NCBI GenBank assembly: GCA_934646115.1
Contig: CAKUEM010000001.1
Location: 25,455 to 89,454, forward strand
DNA: 64,000 nt
Direction: 5' to 3'
Source of the DNA: an uncultured Oscillospiraceae bacterium
Lineage (GTDB): Bacteria; Bacillota; Clostridia; Oscillospirales; JAAYXM01
Part shown: in pieces, positions 26,298 through 34,116 of the stretch
How positions within the stretch are numbered: the stretch's first letter is position 1
Layout: each line of letters begins with the position of its first letter
Position numbers and translations under genes: made by a program
The notes under the pieces: model-generated
What the model was told of the DNA's origin: nothing
Databases searched by the model: none
What the model saw: only the letters and a program-made list of their open reading frames with translations

Positions 26298-27176
26298 TTA
26301 GCAAGAAGCCGCCGATTTGCGCGCAGAATATAGCACATTCGCTATATCGGCAAACCGCGCAAGCGAGAGCGTTTCGCCGCGCACGCGCGGATCGACTCCC
26401 GCCTGCGTGAGCAGCTCTGCAAGCCTTTCCTTGCTCCATTCGGCGAAAAACGCGGCGGAAAGCCCGTTTAAAAGCTGCTTCCTGCGCTGCGCAAACGATG
26501 CGCGCACCACGCGGAAGAACAACGCCTCGTCACACACATCGACCGGCGGCGCCTTGCGCACATGCAGCCGGACGACCGCGCTTGACACCTTGGGCTGCGG
26601 CACGAAGCAGCCGCGCGGCACCTCAAATAAAATCTCAGGCTCAGAATAATATTGCACAAACACGGTAAACGCGCCGTAATCCGCCGTGCCCGGCGCGGCA
26701 CAGAGCCGCAGAGCGACCTCCTTTTGCATCATCACAGTGATCGCGTCAAACAGGCGGCTTTCCAAAAGCCGCGTGAGGATCGGCGTGGTAATATAATATG
26801 GTAGGTTCGCGCACACCAGCCGCCGCAGTCCTCCGAAATATTCTTCGACCAGCGCGGGCAGATCCGCCTTTAAAATGTCCTGATGCACCACGGTCACGTT
26901 TTCGCAGCCGGCAAGCGTTTCGTCAAGCACGGGCAGAAGCGCCGCATCGACCTCGACCGCAACCACGCGCTTCGCCGCGCGAGACAGTTCCCGCGTGAGG
27001 CAGCCCATCCCCGGTCCGATCTCCAAAACGCCGGCGCTCTCATCGATCTCCGAACGCGCGGTGATCTCCTGCGGGACCCACGCCGCGGTCAAAAAATTCT
27101 GCCCCAGCGCTTTGGAAAAATGAAAGCCATGCCGTTCTAGTATGTCCCGAATGTTCCCTATTTTATACAAATCCAT
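26298..27176 (-). CDS. rsmA: 16S rRNA (adenine1518/1519-N6)-dimethyltransferase
   Basis: RsmA (KsgA) dimethylates two adjacent adenines near the 3' end of 16S rRNA during small-subunit assembly. The start at 27176 gives the expected MDLYKIGNIRDIL opening; upstream sequence in frame is tRNA, not coding. The 292-aa protein has LGQNFL, the SAM-binding LEIGPGMGCLTREL and the catalytic NLPYYITTPI motif. It lies downstream of two tRNAs on the same strand and ahead of pckG. Confidence 0.95.
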   Translation of the reverse strand: MDLYKIGNIRDILERHGFHFSKALGQNFLTAAWVPQEITARSEIDESAGVLEIGPGMGCLTRELSRAAKRVVAVEVDAALLPVLDETLAGCENVTVVHQDILKADLPALVEEYFGGLRRLVCANLPYYITTPILTRLLESRLFDAITVMMQKEVALRLCAAPGTADYGAFTVFVQYYSEPEILFEVPRGCFVPQPKVSSAVVRLHVRKAPPVDVCDEALFFRVVRASFAQRRKQLLNGLSAAFFAEWSKERLAELLTQAGVDPRVRGETLSLARFADIANVLYSARKSAASC

Positions 27177-27257
27177 ACGCAAAACCCCGACATCCCGCGC
27201 GCGGGTAATCAAACAAAAAACGCCTGCGAAGGAAACTCCCCTCGCAGGCGATCGAGC

Positions 27258-27332
27258 TGGTGACCCGTAGGAGAATCGAACTCCTGTTACCGCCGTGAAA
27301 GGGCGGTGTCTTAACCGCTTGACCAACGGGCC
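27258..27332 (-). tRNA. tRNA-Glu (anticodon TTC), CCA encoded
   Basis: The minus strand has acceptor GGCCCGT/ACGGGTC, anticodon stem CCGCC/GGCGG around loop CTTTCAC (anticodon TTC), T arm with GTTCGATTC, and terminal A-CCA. Total 75 nt. Confidence 0.95.
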
Positions 27333-27372
27333 AAAAGAATAGGAGCGAAACAATTCGCTCCCATCAAAAAAA

Positions 27373-27449
27373 TGGTAGCGGCAGCTGGATTTGAACCAGT
27401 GACCGTTCGGGTATGAACCGAATGCTCTAGCCAGCTGAGCTATGCCGCC
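27373..27449 (-). tRNA. tRNA-Met (anticodon CAT, elongator type), CCA encoded
   Basis: The minus strand has acceptor GGCGGCA/TGCCGCT, D arm TAGCTCAGCTGG, anticodon stem TTCGG/CCGAA around loop TTCATAC (anticodon CAT), T loop GTTCAAATC and terminal A-CCA, 77 nt. The sequence looks like elongator tRNA-Met; a lysidine-modified tRNA-Ile cannot be fully excluded. It is 40 bp from tRNA-Glu. Confidence 0.9.
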
Positions 27450-27594
27450 ATATAAAGCCATAAGGCAAAAGTTATTTTAATATAAAAGCCCGGAATTGTC
27501 AACACCTAATTTTAATTTTTCGCGGCATCGGGTTTAATTTCCCCAAAAAGCAGGCAAAATAAACGCAAAGAAAGCTGCAAAGCGAGGGGGTATT

Positions 27595-28314
27595 ATGCGT
27601 AAAATCGCCCTATTTTTCCTTCTTTTTCTTCCTTTTTTGCGTTTCGCGGCGGCGGAAGAGAATTTTTATTTAAACACGCGCACGCCGCCGCAAAAGCTGA
27701 TCCCAAGCACGCTTTCCTGCACATTGCAGCCCGGGGAAAGCGCGCGCCTCACGGTCGACCTGCTGCCGCGCGGCGCCGACGCAACGCGGCTCGCCTGGTC
27801 GATCACGCCGTCTGACGGGCTCGCCGCGATCCTTTGGAACGAGGGGAGCTGCACCGTGCAGGCGCGCGGCGAAGGGACCGGGCTTCTCACCGTGCGCGAT
27901 CCGGACGGCGCACAATGCGAGATCCGGCTGACCGTGCGCCGCGCCGCCGCGTCGCTGCGTCTGAGCGCCACGGCGGAGACCGTGCAGATCGGCGACGAGG
28001 TGCGCATCCGCGCGCTCGCCGAGCCGGCGGACGCCGAGATCGTTTGGAGCGTGGACGCGCAGGACGCGGGCGCGGTGTCATACGGCGGGTCGCTCTGCAA
28101 AATTCAGGCCGCAGCGCCCGGCGCGATCCATGTGCGCGCGGATATCCGCGGCAGCGGCGTGCATTCTGACTACACGCTGCGCGTTTTGCCCGCGCAAACG
28201 CAGCCGCCCGCGGTGCTAACGCTTGCTTCACGCGCGCTGTTCTGCGGCGCGGCGGCGCTGCTCACGCTTGCGCTTGGGCTGTTTTTGTTTCAGAAAGCGA
28301 GGCGAATTGGATGA
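27595..28314 (+). CDS. Membrane-anchored protein with Ig-like (BIG2-type) repeats
   Basis: The 239-aa product has an N-terminal signal peptide (MRKIALFFLLFLPFLRFAAA), two BIG2-like beta-sandwich repeats (about residues 40-115 and 118-197; both with the 'I/VxWS' core, e.g. RLAWSITPSDG and EIVWSVDAQDAG), and a C-terminal membrane segment (ALFCGAAALLTLALGLFLF) with a positive tail, so the domains face outwards. GAGGGGG precedes the ATG. Its stop overlaps the start of the first TauE/SafE half, so the three genes are probably translated together; the link may be transport or wall related. Confidence 0.7.
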   Translation: MRKIALFFLLFLPFLRFAAAEENFYLNTRTPPQKLIPSTLSCTLQPGESARLTVDLLPRGADATRLAWSITPSDGLAAILWNEGSCTVQARGEGTGLLTVRDPDGAQCEIRLTVRRAAASLRLSATAETVQIGDEVRIRALAEPADAEIVWSVDAQDAGAVSYGGSLCKIQAAAPGAIHVRADIRGSGVHSDYTLRVLPAQTQPPAVLTLASRALFCGAAALLTLALGLFLFQKARRIG

Positions 28315-28667
28315 AAAAGCGACTGCCCTATGTGATCACCGGGCTTCTTGCCGGCATCCCGAACGGGTTTTTCGGCGCGGGCGGCGGCATGATCCTGGTG
28401 CCGCTGTTTTGCCGCTGGCTGAAGCTGCCCGAAAAGAAGGCGTTTGCCACCTCGGTCGCCGTTATTCTGCCGATGTGCGTTGCATCCGCCATCATTTATC
28501 TGATCCGGCAGGACTTTGCGCTGACGGATGCGGTCCCGTTTCTGATCGGCGGTCTCGCGGGCGGGATCTTGAGCGGGCTGATTTTTAAAAAAGTCCCCAC
28601 CGGGCTTTTGCACAAGGCGCTCGGGCTGTTTATTATTTACGGTGGAGTGAGGAGTCTTTTCTTTTGA
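28311..28667 (+). CDS. TauE/SafE-family (TSUP) half transporter, first half
   Basis: A 118-aa protein with about four membrane segments and the TSUP N-terminal motif GFFGAGGGMILVPL followed by ATSVAVILPMCVASAIIYL. Full TSUP proteins are about 250 aa with two such halves, so this is a half-size unit. It overlaps the preceding gene by 4 bp (ATGA) and the next by 4 bp. Family members export sulfite, taurine-derived or other organic anions. Confidence 0.82.
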   Translation: MKKRLPYVITGLLAGIPNGFFGAGGGMILVPLFCRWLKLPEKKAFATSVAVILPMCVASAIIYLIRQDFALTDAVPFLIGGLAGGILSGLIFKKVPTGLLHKALGLFIIYGGVRSLFF

Positions 28668-29026
28668 ATTTCTTTCTTTCCGCGCTGATCGGCGCGCTGA
28701 CCGGGATCCTCTCCGGCTTTGGGATCGGCGGCGGCACGCTGCTGATCATCGCGATGACCACGTTTGGCGGCGCAAGCCAAATCACGGCGCAGGGCGTGAA
28801 TCTGCTTTACTTTTTGCCCACGGCGGGCGCATCGCTCATCGGGCATATCAAAAACCGCCTGATCGACCGCGAGGCGCTTCTCTGGACCGCGCTTCCCGGC
28901 ACGCTCGCCACCGCCGCAAGCTCAATCTTTCTCGGCACGCTGGACGCCGCATGGGTGCGCCGCCTGTTCGGCGCGTTTCTGCTCGTGATCGGCGTGTCCG
29001 AGCTGTTTCGCCGCCCGAAGAGCTAG
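28664..29026 (+). CDS. TauE/SafE-family (TSUP) half transporter, second half
   Basis: The TTG start at 28664 overlaps the previous TGA and follows GAGGAG at ideal distance, so the second half is translated by coupling. The 120-aa product repeats the TSUP pattern (GILSGFGIGGGTLLIIAMT, GVNLLYFLPTAGASLIGHI). Together the two halves make a full-length transporter from two polypeptides, presumably as a heterodimer. Confidence 0.8.
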   Translation: MNFFLSALIGALTGILSGFGIGGGTLLIIAMTTFGGASQITAQGVNLLYFLPTAGASLIGHIKNRLIDREALLWTALPGTLATAASSIFLGTLDAAWVRRLFGAFLLVIGVSELFRRPKS

Positions 29027-29104
29027 CGCGGCAAACGCCTTGTGTTTCGCGCGGCGGTGTGATAGTATTATAATAGAATTTATGAATTCAAGTTGGGTGC
29101 TTTT

Positions 29105-30091
29105 ATGAAAAAAATATGCCTTGTGCTCTCGCTTCTTCTCCTGCTCTCCTCCTGCGGCGCAAAGCCGCATTCGCGCACGCTGTTTTTGATGGACACCGTG
29201 ATGCAGCTGACCGTATACGGCGACGACGCGGAGGACGCGCTTGCCGAATCGGAGCAGATCCTCGCGGAATATGACCGCGCATGCTCGCCCACAGAGGGCG
29301 AAACGCCGGCGCTCAATCAGGCGCAGGGCGGCGCGCTCTCGCCCATTTTGGGCGATGTACTGGCGCAATCCCTTGCGCTTAGCGAAGAAACCAACGGCGC
29401 GTTTGACCCGGCACTCGGACGGTTGATTGCGCTTTGGCAGGCGCAAACCGTTCCGGACACAGCGGCGCTTTCCGCCGCAAAACGCGCATCCGGTCACGAT
29501 AAGGTCTCGCTTTCTGCCGACCGCTCGTCCCTCACACTGCGCGACGGCGCAACGCTGCATTTCGGCGCGATCGCAAAGGGCGCGGCAAGCGACGCGCTGT
29601 ATCGTGCGCTCACCGCGCGCGGCATAAAAAGCGCGATCCTGTCGCTCGGCGGGAACGTGGTTGCCCTCGGCGCGAAGCCGGATGGCAGCGACTGGACGGT
29701 CGGCGTGCGCGATCCGGACGGCGGCGAAAACGACTATCTGGCCACGATCCCGGTCACGGACCGTTTTGTGGTGTCCTCCGGCGATTATGAACGATTTTTT
29801 GAGCAGGACGGCGTGCGTTATCATCATATTTTAGACCCGAAAACCGGCTATCCCGCGCAAAATGACCTGCGTTCGACCGTGATTGTTGCAAAAAACGGCG
29901 CAATGGCGGACGCATACTCCACGGCACTTTTCGTCATGGGCAGCGCCGCCGCGCTGGATTTCTGGCGCGCGCACAGCGCGGATTTCGAGCTGATTTTAAT
30001 TCTGAAAAACAAAAAAATCATTGTGTCGGAGGGTCTTTCCGGCTTCCGGCTGACGAATGGAGCGTATACATATGAAGTGGCGCATCGCTGA
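29105..30091 (+). CDS. apbE: FAD:protein FMN transferase (ApbE), lipoprotein
   Basis: ApbE attaches FMN covalently to a threonine of exported flavoproteins such as Rnf/Nqr subunits or FMN-binding reductases. The 328-aa protein begins with a lipoprotein signal ending LLLLLSSC, so it acts outside the membrane. Conserved ApbE features: FGAIAKGAASDALYRAL, HHILDPKTGYPA and the metal/FAD site GAMADAYSTALFVMG. The upstream site is poor (TTGGG before ATG). It overlaps the NusG-II gene by 20 bp. No flavinylation target is visible in the window. Confidence 0.9.
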   Translation: MKKICLVLSLLLLLSSCGAKPHSRTLFLMDTVMQLTVYGDDAEDALAESEQILAEYDRACSPTEGETPALNQAQGGALSPILGDVLAQSLALSEETNGAFDPALGRLIALWQAQTVPDTAALSAAKRASGHDKVSLSADRSSLTLRDGATLHFGAIAKGAASDALYRALTARGIKSAILSLGGNVVALGAKPDGSDWTVGVRDPDGGENDYLATIPVTDRFVVSSGDYERFFEQDGVRYHHILDPKTGYPAQNDLRSTVIVAKNGAMADAYSTALFVMGSAAALDFWRAHSADFELILILKNKKIIVSEGLSGFRLTNGAYTYEVAHR

Positions 30092-30416
30092 TTTCATTGT
30101 GATCGGTGTCGTTCTCGCAGCGGCGGCGGCAATTTGGCTGTATCCTCTGCACACGGCGCCCGGCGGCGCGGTGACGCTGGAGGCGGACGGCGCGGCACAA
30201 ACGCTCTCGCTCGCAGAGAATCAAACGCTTACGCTGCCGCATGCGACGGTCACGATAGCGGGTGGGCGCTGCGCGATCACGCAGGCGGATTGCCCGGACC
30301 AGGTCTGCGTAAAAACCGGATGGATCTCGCGCGGCGGGCAGTCGATCGTTTGCGTGCCGAACCGGATCGTGATCACGGTCTCCGGCGGCGCGGCGGTCGA
30401 CGCGGTCACGCAGTGA
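30072..30416 (+). CDS. NusG domain II (DUF/NusG_II)-containing membrane protein
   Basis: A 114-aa protein with an N-terminal membrane segment (IADFIVIGVVLAAAAAIWLY) and the NusG_II extracellular domain with its paired cysteines and arginine cluster: DCPDQVCVKTGWISRGGQ followed by CVPNRIVI. These proteins recur next to ApbE and Rnf-like or FMN-binding genes in extracellular flavinylation loci; the molecular role is not established. It starts inside the end of apbE. Confidence 0.85.
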   Translation: MKWRIADFIVIGVVLAAAAAIWLYPLHTAPGGAVTLEADGAAQTLSLAENQTLTLPHATVTIAGGRCAITQADCPDQVCVKTGWISRGGQSIVCVPNRIVITVSGGAAVDAVTQ

Positions 30417-30429
30417 GGGAGGCGGCGCT

Positions 30430-30966
30430 ATGATCGATTTATATTGCGCGCCCGTTTCCAGCCCACGTGCCCGGCATGCGGTGGGCGAGCAGCTGCTGCG
30501 CCGCGAGGCGGCGCGGCGGCTTGGCATCGCGCAAGACGCGGTGTCGATCACGCGCGGCGCATATGGAAAGCCGGAAATCGCAGGGCTGTGCTGCAATCTT
30601 TCGCACTCAGGCGAGCTTGCAGTGTGCGCGTTTGCCTCCTGCCCTGTCGGCGTGGATATCGAGCGCATATCCGCCGCGCGGGTGCGCGTGGCGGAGCGCG
30701 CGTTTCATCCGGAGGAGCGCGCCCGCCTGCACGCCGCCGCGCCCGATGCGCGCGACCGACTGTTTTTTGAGATCTGGACGCGCAAGGAGGCATTTTTAAA
30801 ATGCTCTGGTCGCGGCATCACGCGGGATCTGGCCGCGCTCAATGTGTTTGCGCTTGACCCGCGGCTGTTTCATGTCGGCACGATGGGCGACTATGCGCTC
30901 GCCGTTTGCACCGCCCGCCCGGAGGCGCTTGGTGCATGCACATGTTCTATCAACTGGCGCGCGTAA
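30430..30966 (+). CDS. 4'-phosphopantetheinyl transferase (Sfp-type)
   Basis: A 178-aa protein that moves phosphopantetheine from CoA to carrier-protein serines. Signatures: LSHSGELAVCAF, the magnesium motif VGVDIERI, and WTRKEAFLKCSGRGI. This is on the short side for Sfp, closer to compact PPTases; no polyketide or peptide synthetase lies in the window, so its target may be fatty acid or a remote cluster. GGGAGG precedes the ATG. Confidence 0.88.
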   Translation: MIDLYCAPVSSPRARHAVGEQLLRREAARRLGIAQDAVSITRGAYGKPEIAGLCCNLSHSGELAVCAFASCPVGVDIERISAARVRVAERAFHPEERARLHAAAPDARDRLFFEIWTRKEAFLKCSGRGITRDLAALNVFALDPRLFHVGTMGDYALAVCTARPEALGACTCSINWRA

Positions 30967-30988
30967 TGCCGCCGAGAAAGGGCTTATT

Positions 30989-31513
30989 ATGGAAGGACTT
31001 GTTCATATTTATATCGGCGACGGAAAGGGCAAAACCACTGCCGCACTAGGGCTTGCGCTGCGTGCCGCGGGCGCTGGGCTTTCGGTCTGGTACTGCCAGT
31101 TTTTAAAGCAGGAGGAATCCTGCGAGCTGGCGGCGCTCGCGCATGTGCCGAACATCACGGTGCAAAAGGGCGAGCCGACGGATGGGTTTTTGTTTGCTAT
31201 GGACGAGGCGCAGCGTGCGCACGCGCTTGAGAGCGCGCGGCGGCGGCTTGCGCGCGCCCGCGAAGCGATGGAAAGCGGGCGGTATGACATGGTCGTTCTG
31301 GATGAATTTTTATGGCTTCTCACCAATGACGCGGTCACGGCCGAAGAAGCTCTCGCGATGATCGCGGCGCGAAGCCGCGGCTGCGAGCTGGTTTTGACCG
31401 GAGGCTTTGCGCCGGATGAGCTGATCGACGCGGCGGATTATGTATCCGAGATCGCAAAGCGAAAGCATCCGTTTGACCGTGACCTGCCCGCGCGGCGCGG
31501 CATTGAATTTTAG
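30989..31513 (+). CDS. cobO: Cob(I)yrinic acid a,c-diamide adenosyltransferase (CobO/BtuR type)
   Basis: The 174-aa ATP:corrinoid adenosyltransferase adds the adenosyl group to cobalamin. It has the Walker A motif GDGKGKTTAALG, LVLTG and the DYVSEIAKRKHPFDRDLPARRGIEF C-terminal. Start 30989 follows GAGAAAGGG. No other cobalamin genes adjoin it, so it may serve salvage. It ends 1 bp before the convergent small gene. Confidence 0.9.
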   Translation: MEGLVHIYIGDGKGKTTAALGLALRAAGAGLSVWYCQFLKQEESCELAALAHVPNITVQKGEPTDGFLFAMDEAQRAHALESARRRLARAREAMESGRYDMVVLDEFLWLLTNDAVTAEEALAMIAARSRGCELVLTGGFAPDELIDAADYVSEIAKRKHPFDRDLPARRGIEF

Positions 31514-31768
31514 CTATCCCGCCGGGGTCATCCGAAACGTGCGCGCCGCGCCCGGACAGAACTCCGCAATATGGCGCGGATAAAACCCGCATCGGCTGAT
31601 CACAAGCCCGACCGCGCCGCACACCGGCGGCAGCGCGATGCGGAATGTTCCGTCCGCCGCCGTTTGCGCGCGCAGGCGCAGACCCTTAAATTTCAGGCAA
31701 ACGCGAGCTCCGGCGATCGGGACGTTTGTGTCGCGGTCCAGCACGCGGCCGGTCAGATATTGCTGCAT
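31514..31768 (-). CDS. Small carboxypeptidase-regulatory-like (beta-sandwich) protein
   Basis: An 84-aa protein starting after GGGGAGG. The pattern LTGRVLDRDTNVPIAGARVCL followed by TAADGTFRIALP is that of CarboxypepD_reg/prealbumin-like domains, normally repeated in secreted proteins. Here it is a single domain with no signal peptide, so it is presumably a small intracellular or truncated form. Function unknown; it lies convergently at the end of cobO. Confidence 0.65.
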   Translation of the reverse strand: MQQYLTGRVLDRDTNVPIAGARVCLKFKGLRLRAQTAADGTFRIALPPVCGAVGLVISRCGFYPRHIAEFCPGAARTFRMTPAG

Positions 31769-31828
31769 TGTTTCGCCTCCCCGCTCGTTTTCGTCTTTGA
31801 TACTGTATGCTTGCCCCGCACCGCAATA

Positions 31829-31870
31829 TTCACAAAATATTCACGCATCCGGCGTGAAATAGTGTATAAT
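31829..31870 (+). promoter_or_regulatory. Regulated promoter of the two-component system genes
   Basis: A perfect -10 TATAAT lies at 31865-31870 but no good -35 exists 17 bp upstream. Instead there is a direct pair TTCACA-AAATA-TTCACG (31829-31845), resembling PhoP-type half sites with 5-bp spacing, and the second half site is also the left arm of a perfect inverted repeat TTCACGC-N5-GCGTGAA (31840-31858). This arrangement suggests activation or autoregulation by a response regulator; which one is not shown. Confidence 0.55.
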
Positions 31871-31922
31871 AAAGTAAAATATTGCTTTTTGGCGCATTTG
31901 CGCGGAAAAGGGGGAACTGTTT

Positions 31923-32624
31923 ATGAATACCAAGGTGTTAGTGGTGGAAGATGACGCGAATATCGCCGAGCTGATCCACCTGTATCTGGAAAAAGACGGC
32001 TATGAGGTGGCTCATGCGGAGGACGGGCTGGACGCGGTGGAAAAATTCCGCGAGTTTGACCCGGATATCATCCTGCTTGACATCATGCTCCCAAAGCTGG
32101 ACGGCTGGGGCGTATGCCGCGAGATCCGCAAAACCAGTAACGTCCCCATCATCATGCTGACCGCGAAGGATGAAACATTTGACAAGGTCATGGGGCTTGA
32201 GATCGGCGCGGATGATTATATTTCAAAGCCGTTTGAAATGAAGGAGGTCATCGCGCGCATCCATGCGGTGCTGCGCCGCACGGCGCAAAAGGAAGAAGCG
32301 CCAAAGACGCATGTGCTGCGCTTTGACAATCTCGTGATCGATATGGACGCCTATCAGGTCGAGATCCGGGGGGAGCGCGTGGAGCTGCCGCCCAAGGAGC
32401 TTGAGCTTTTAAACTATCTCGCCTCGCATCCGAACCGCGTGTTCACGCGCAACCAGCTGCTGGACGATGTGTGGGGCTTTGAATACTTCGGCGACTCGCG
32501 CACGGTGGACGTGCATGTCAAGCGCCTGCGTGAGAAGATCGATGGGGTGAGCGATCAGTGGTCGCTCAAAACCGTTTGGGGCGTCGGCTATAAATTTGAG
32601 GTGGCAGAGCCTGCCAAAGCATGA
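31923..32624 (+). CDS. Response regulator, OmpR/PhoB family
   Basis: A 233-aa response regulator with receiver domain (phospho-acceptor Asp53 in ILLDIMLPKLDG, IMLTAKDE, GADDYISKPF) and a winged-helix DNA-binding domain ending LKTVWGVGYKFE. It is cotranscribed with the kinase gene 11 bp downstream. Its own promoter carries half sites that could be its target. Confidence 0.95.
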   Translation: MNTKVLVVEDDANIAELIHLYLEKDGYEVAHAEDGLDAVEKFREFDPDIILLDIMLPKLDGWGVCREIRKTSNVPIIMLTAKDETFDKVMGLEIGADDYISKPFEMKEVIARIHAVLRRTAQKEEAPKTHVLRFDNLVIDMDAYQVEIRGERVELPPKELELLNYLASHPNRVFTRNQLLDDVWGFEYFGDSRTVDVHVKRLREKIDGVSDQWSLKTVWGVGYKFEVAEPAKA

Positions 32625-32635
32625 GGGTGTAACGC

Positions 32636-34060
32636 ATGAGGCAAAGCTTACTATATAAATATTTCCTGCTCAGCGCCACGCTGATTTTGATCGGCTTCAT
32701 CATTCTCGGCGGCGGGCTGTCCCTGCAGGTTTATAAATATTCCGTCGGCGAGAAGGAGCATAATTTAGAGCAGGTCGCGGTGCGCGTGTCGAACCTGACG
32801 ACCGATGTGATGACGCAGTTCAGCTCCATCCGGCAGCAAACGTTTCAGCTTCTGCTCTCCACCATGATGGATAACGGCAACCTGCACGCGATCCTCTGTG
32901 GGCTGGACGGGCGCGTTCTCGTCACGTCGGACAGCGGCGATAACGCGCAAAATGTGTATGTGCAATCCAATATTGTGAAAAAAATTACGGATGATGGGCG
33001 CTTTTCCGGCTTTGGCACGCTTGGCGGGCTGTATAAGGGGCAGAATTTTACTGTGGGCGTGCCGTATCGCGACACGAACGGCAACGTGGCAGGCTGCGTT
33101 TTGGTCACGACCTCGATGTCTGACATGAGCGAGCTGCTTGTGGATATCACGCGGATGTTTTTGATCTCGGCGCTTCTTGTCTTTGTGTTTACCGCGGGGC
33201 TTTCGTTCTTCGCGGCGCGCAGCATGACCCGCCCGATCAAGCAGATCTCTACCGCCGCGAAAAGCTTTGCGCGCGGCGATTTCAAGGTGCGCGTCCCCGT
33301 GACGAGTACGGACGAGATCGGCGAGCTGACCTGTGCGTTCAACAACATGGCAGATTCGATCGAAAAATCCGAGGAGCTGCGCCGCACGTTCGTCGCCAAT
33401 GTGTCGCACGAGCTGCGCTCGCCCATGACCTCGATCGGCGGCTATGTGGACGGCATTCTGGACGGGACGATCCCGCCCGAGCGCGAGCATCAGTATCTCG
33501 AGGTGATCTCAAGCGAGGTGCGCCGCCTGTCGCGCCTGGTCAGCCGTATGCTGAATATTACGCGCATTCAGGCGGAGGATATGTCCTCCGGCGCGGTCAA
33601 ATATGATTTTTGCGAGCAGGTGCGCCGCGTGATCATCGGCTTCGATTCCCGCCTGGAGGAGAAGAAGCTGCAGCTTGCGGTGTCGTTCTCTGCGGATTCG
33701 ATCGAGCTGTTTGCCAACGAGGATTCGATTTTTCAGGCGGTGTATAACCTGACCGAGAATGCTATCAAATTCTCCGAGGTGGGCGGGACGATCGCAATCG
33801 ACGTCAGCACGCACGCCGGAAAGCTCTGGTTTTCTATCCGCAACCACGGCGCGGATATCCCCGCTGATGAGCTGCCCTATGTGTTTGACCGATTCCATAA
33901 AACCGACCGATCGCGCGCGAACGACAAATCCGGTCTGGGTCTCGGGCTATATATCGTGAAAACTATTATCAACCAGCATCATGGCGATGTGGGCGCTTCC
34001 AGCCTGCATGGCGACACGGAATTTTATTTCTCGCTGCCGCTCGAGCAGAAGGGGCGCTGA
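32636..34060 (+). CDS. Sensor histidine kinase (HAMP-HisKA-HATPase)
   Basis: The 474-aa kinase has two membrane segments (about 10-31 and 173-194) enclosing a roughly 140-residue extracellular sensor, a HAMP region, the phospho-acceptor His258 in VANVSHELRSP, and ATP-binding elements NLTENAIKF and KSGLGLGLYIVK. Partner of the regulator upstream; 11 bp separate the genes. The signal is not inferable. Confidence 0.95.
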   Translation: MRQSLLYKYFLLSATLILIGFIILGGGLSLQVYKYSVGEKEHNLEQVAVRVSNLTTDVMTQFSSIRQQTFQLLLSTMMDNGNLHAILCGLDGRVLVTSDSGDNAQNVYVQSNIVKKITDDGRFSGFGTLGGLYKGQNFTVGVPYRDTNGNVAGCVLVTTSMSDMSELLVDITRMFLISALLVFVFTAGLSFFAARSMTRPIKQISTAAKSFARGDFKVRVPVTSTDEIGELTCAFNNMADSIEKSEELRRTFVANVSHELRSPMTSIGGYVDGILDGTIPPEREHQYLEVISSEVRRLSRLVSRMLNITRIQAEDMSSGAVKYDFCEQVRRVIIGFDSRLEEKKLQLAVSFSADSIELFANEDSIFQAVYNLTENAIKFSEVGGTIAIDVSTHAGKLWFSIRNHGADIPADELPYVFDRFHKTDRSRANDKSGLGLGLYIVKTIINQHHGDVGASSLHGDTEFYFSLPLEQKGR

Positions 34061-34116
34061 TTCTGATCGGCGTATTTTTTTCATAAGATATACTGAGCGA
34101 AAAAAGGGGGAGCTTT

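Noticed and set aside
27177..27461. In-frame N-terminal extension of rsmA through the tRNA genes
   Set aside because: The frame is open by chance across tRNA-Glu and tRNA-Met; the methyltransferase homology begins at 27176.
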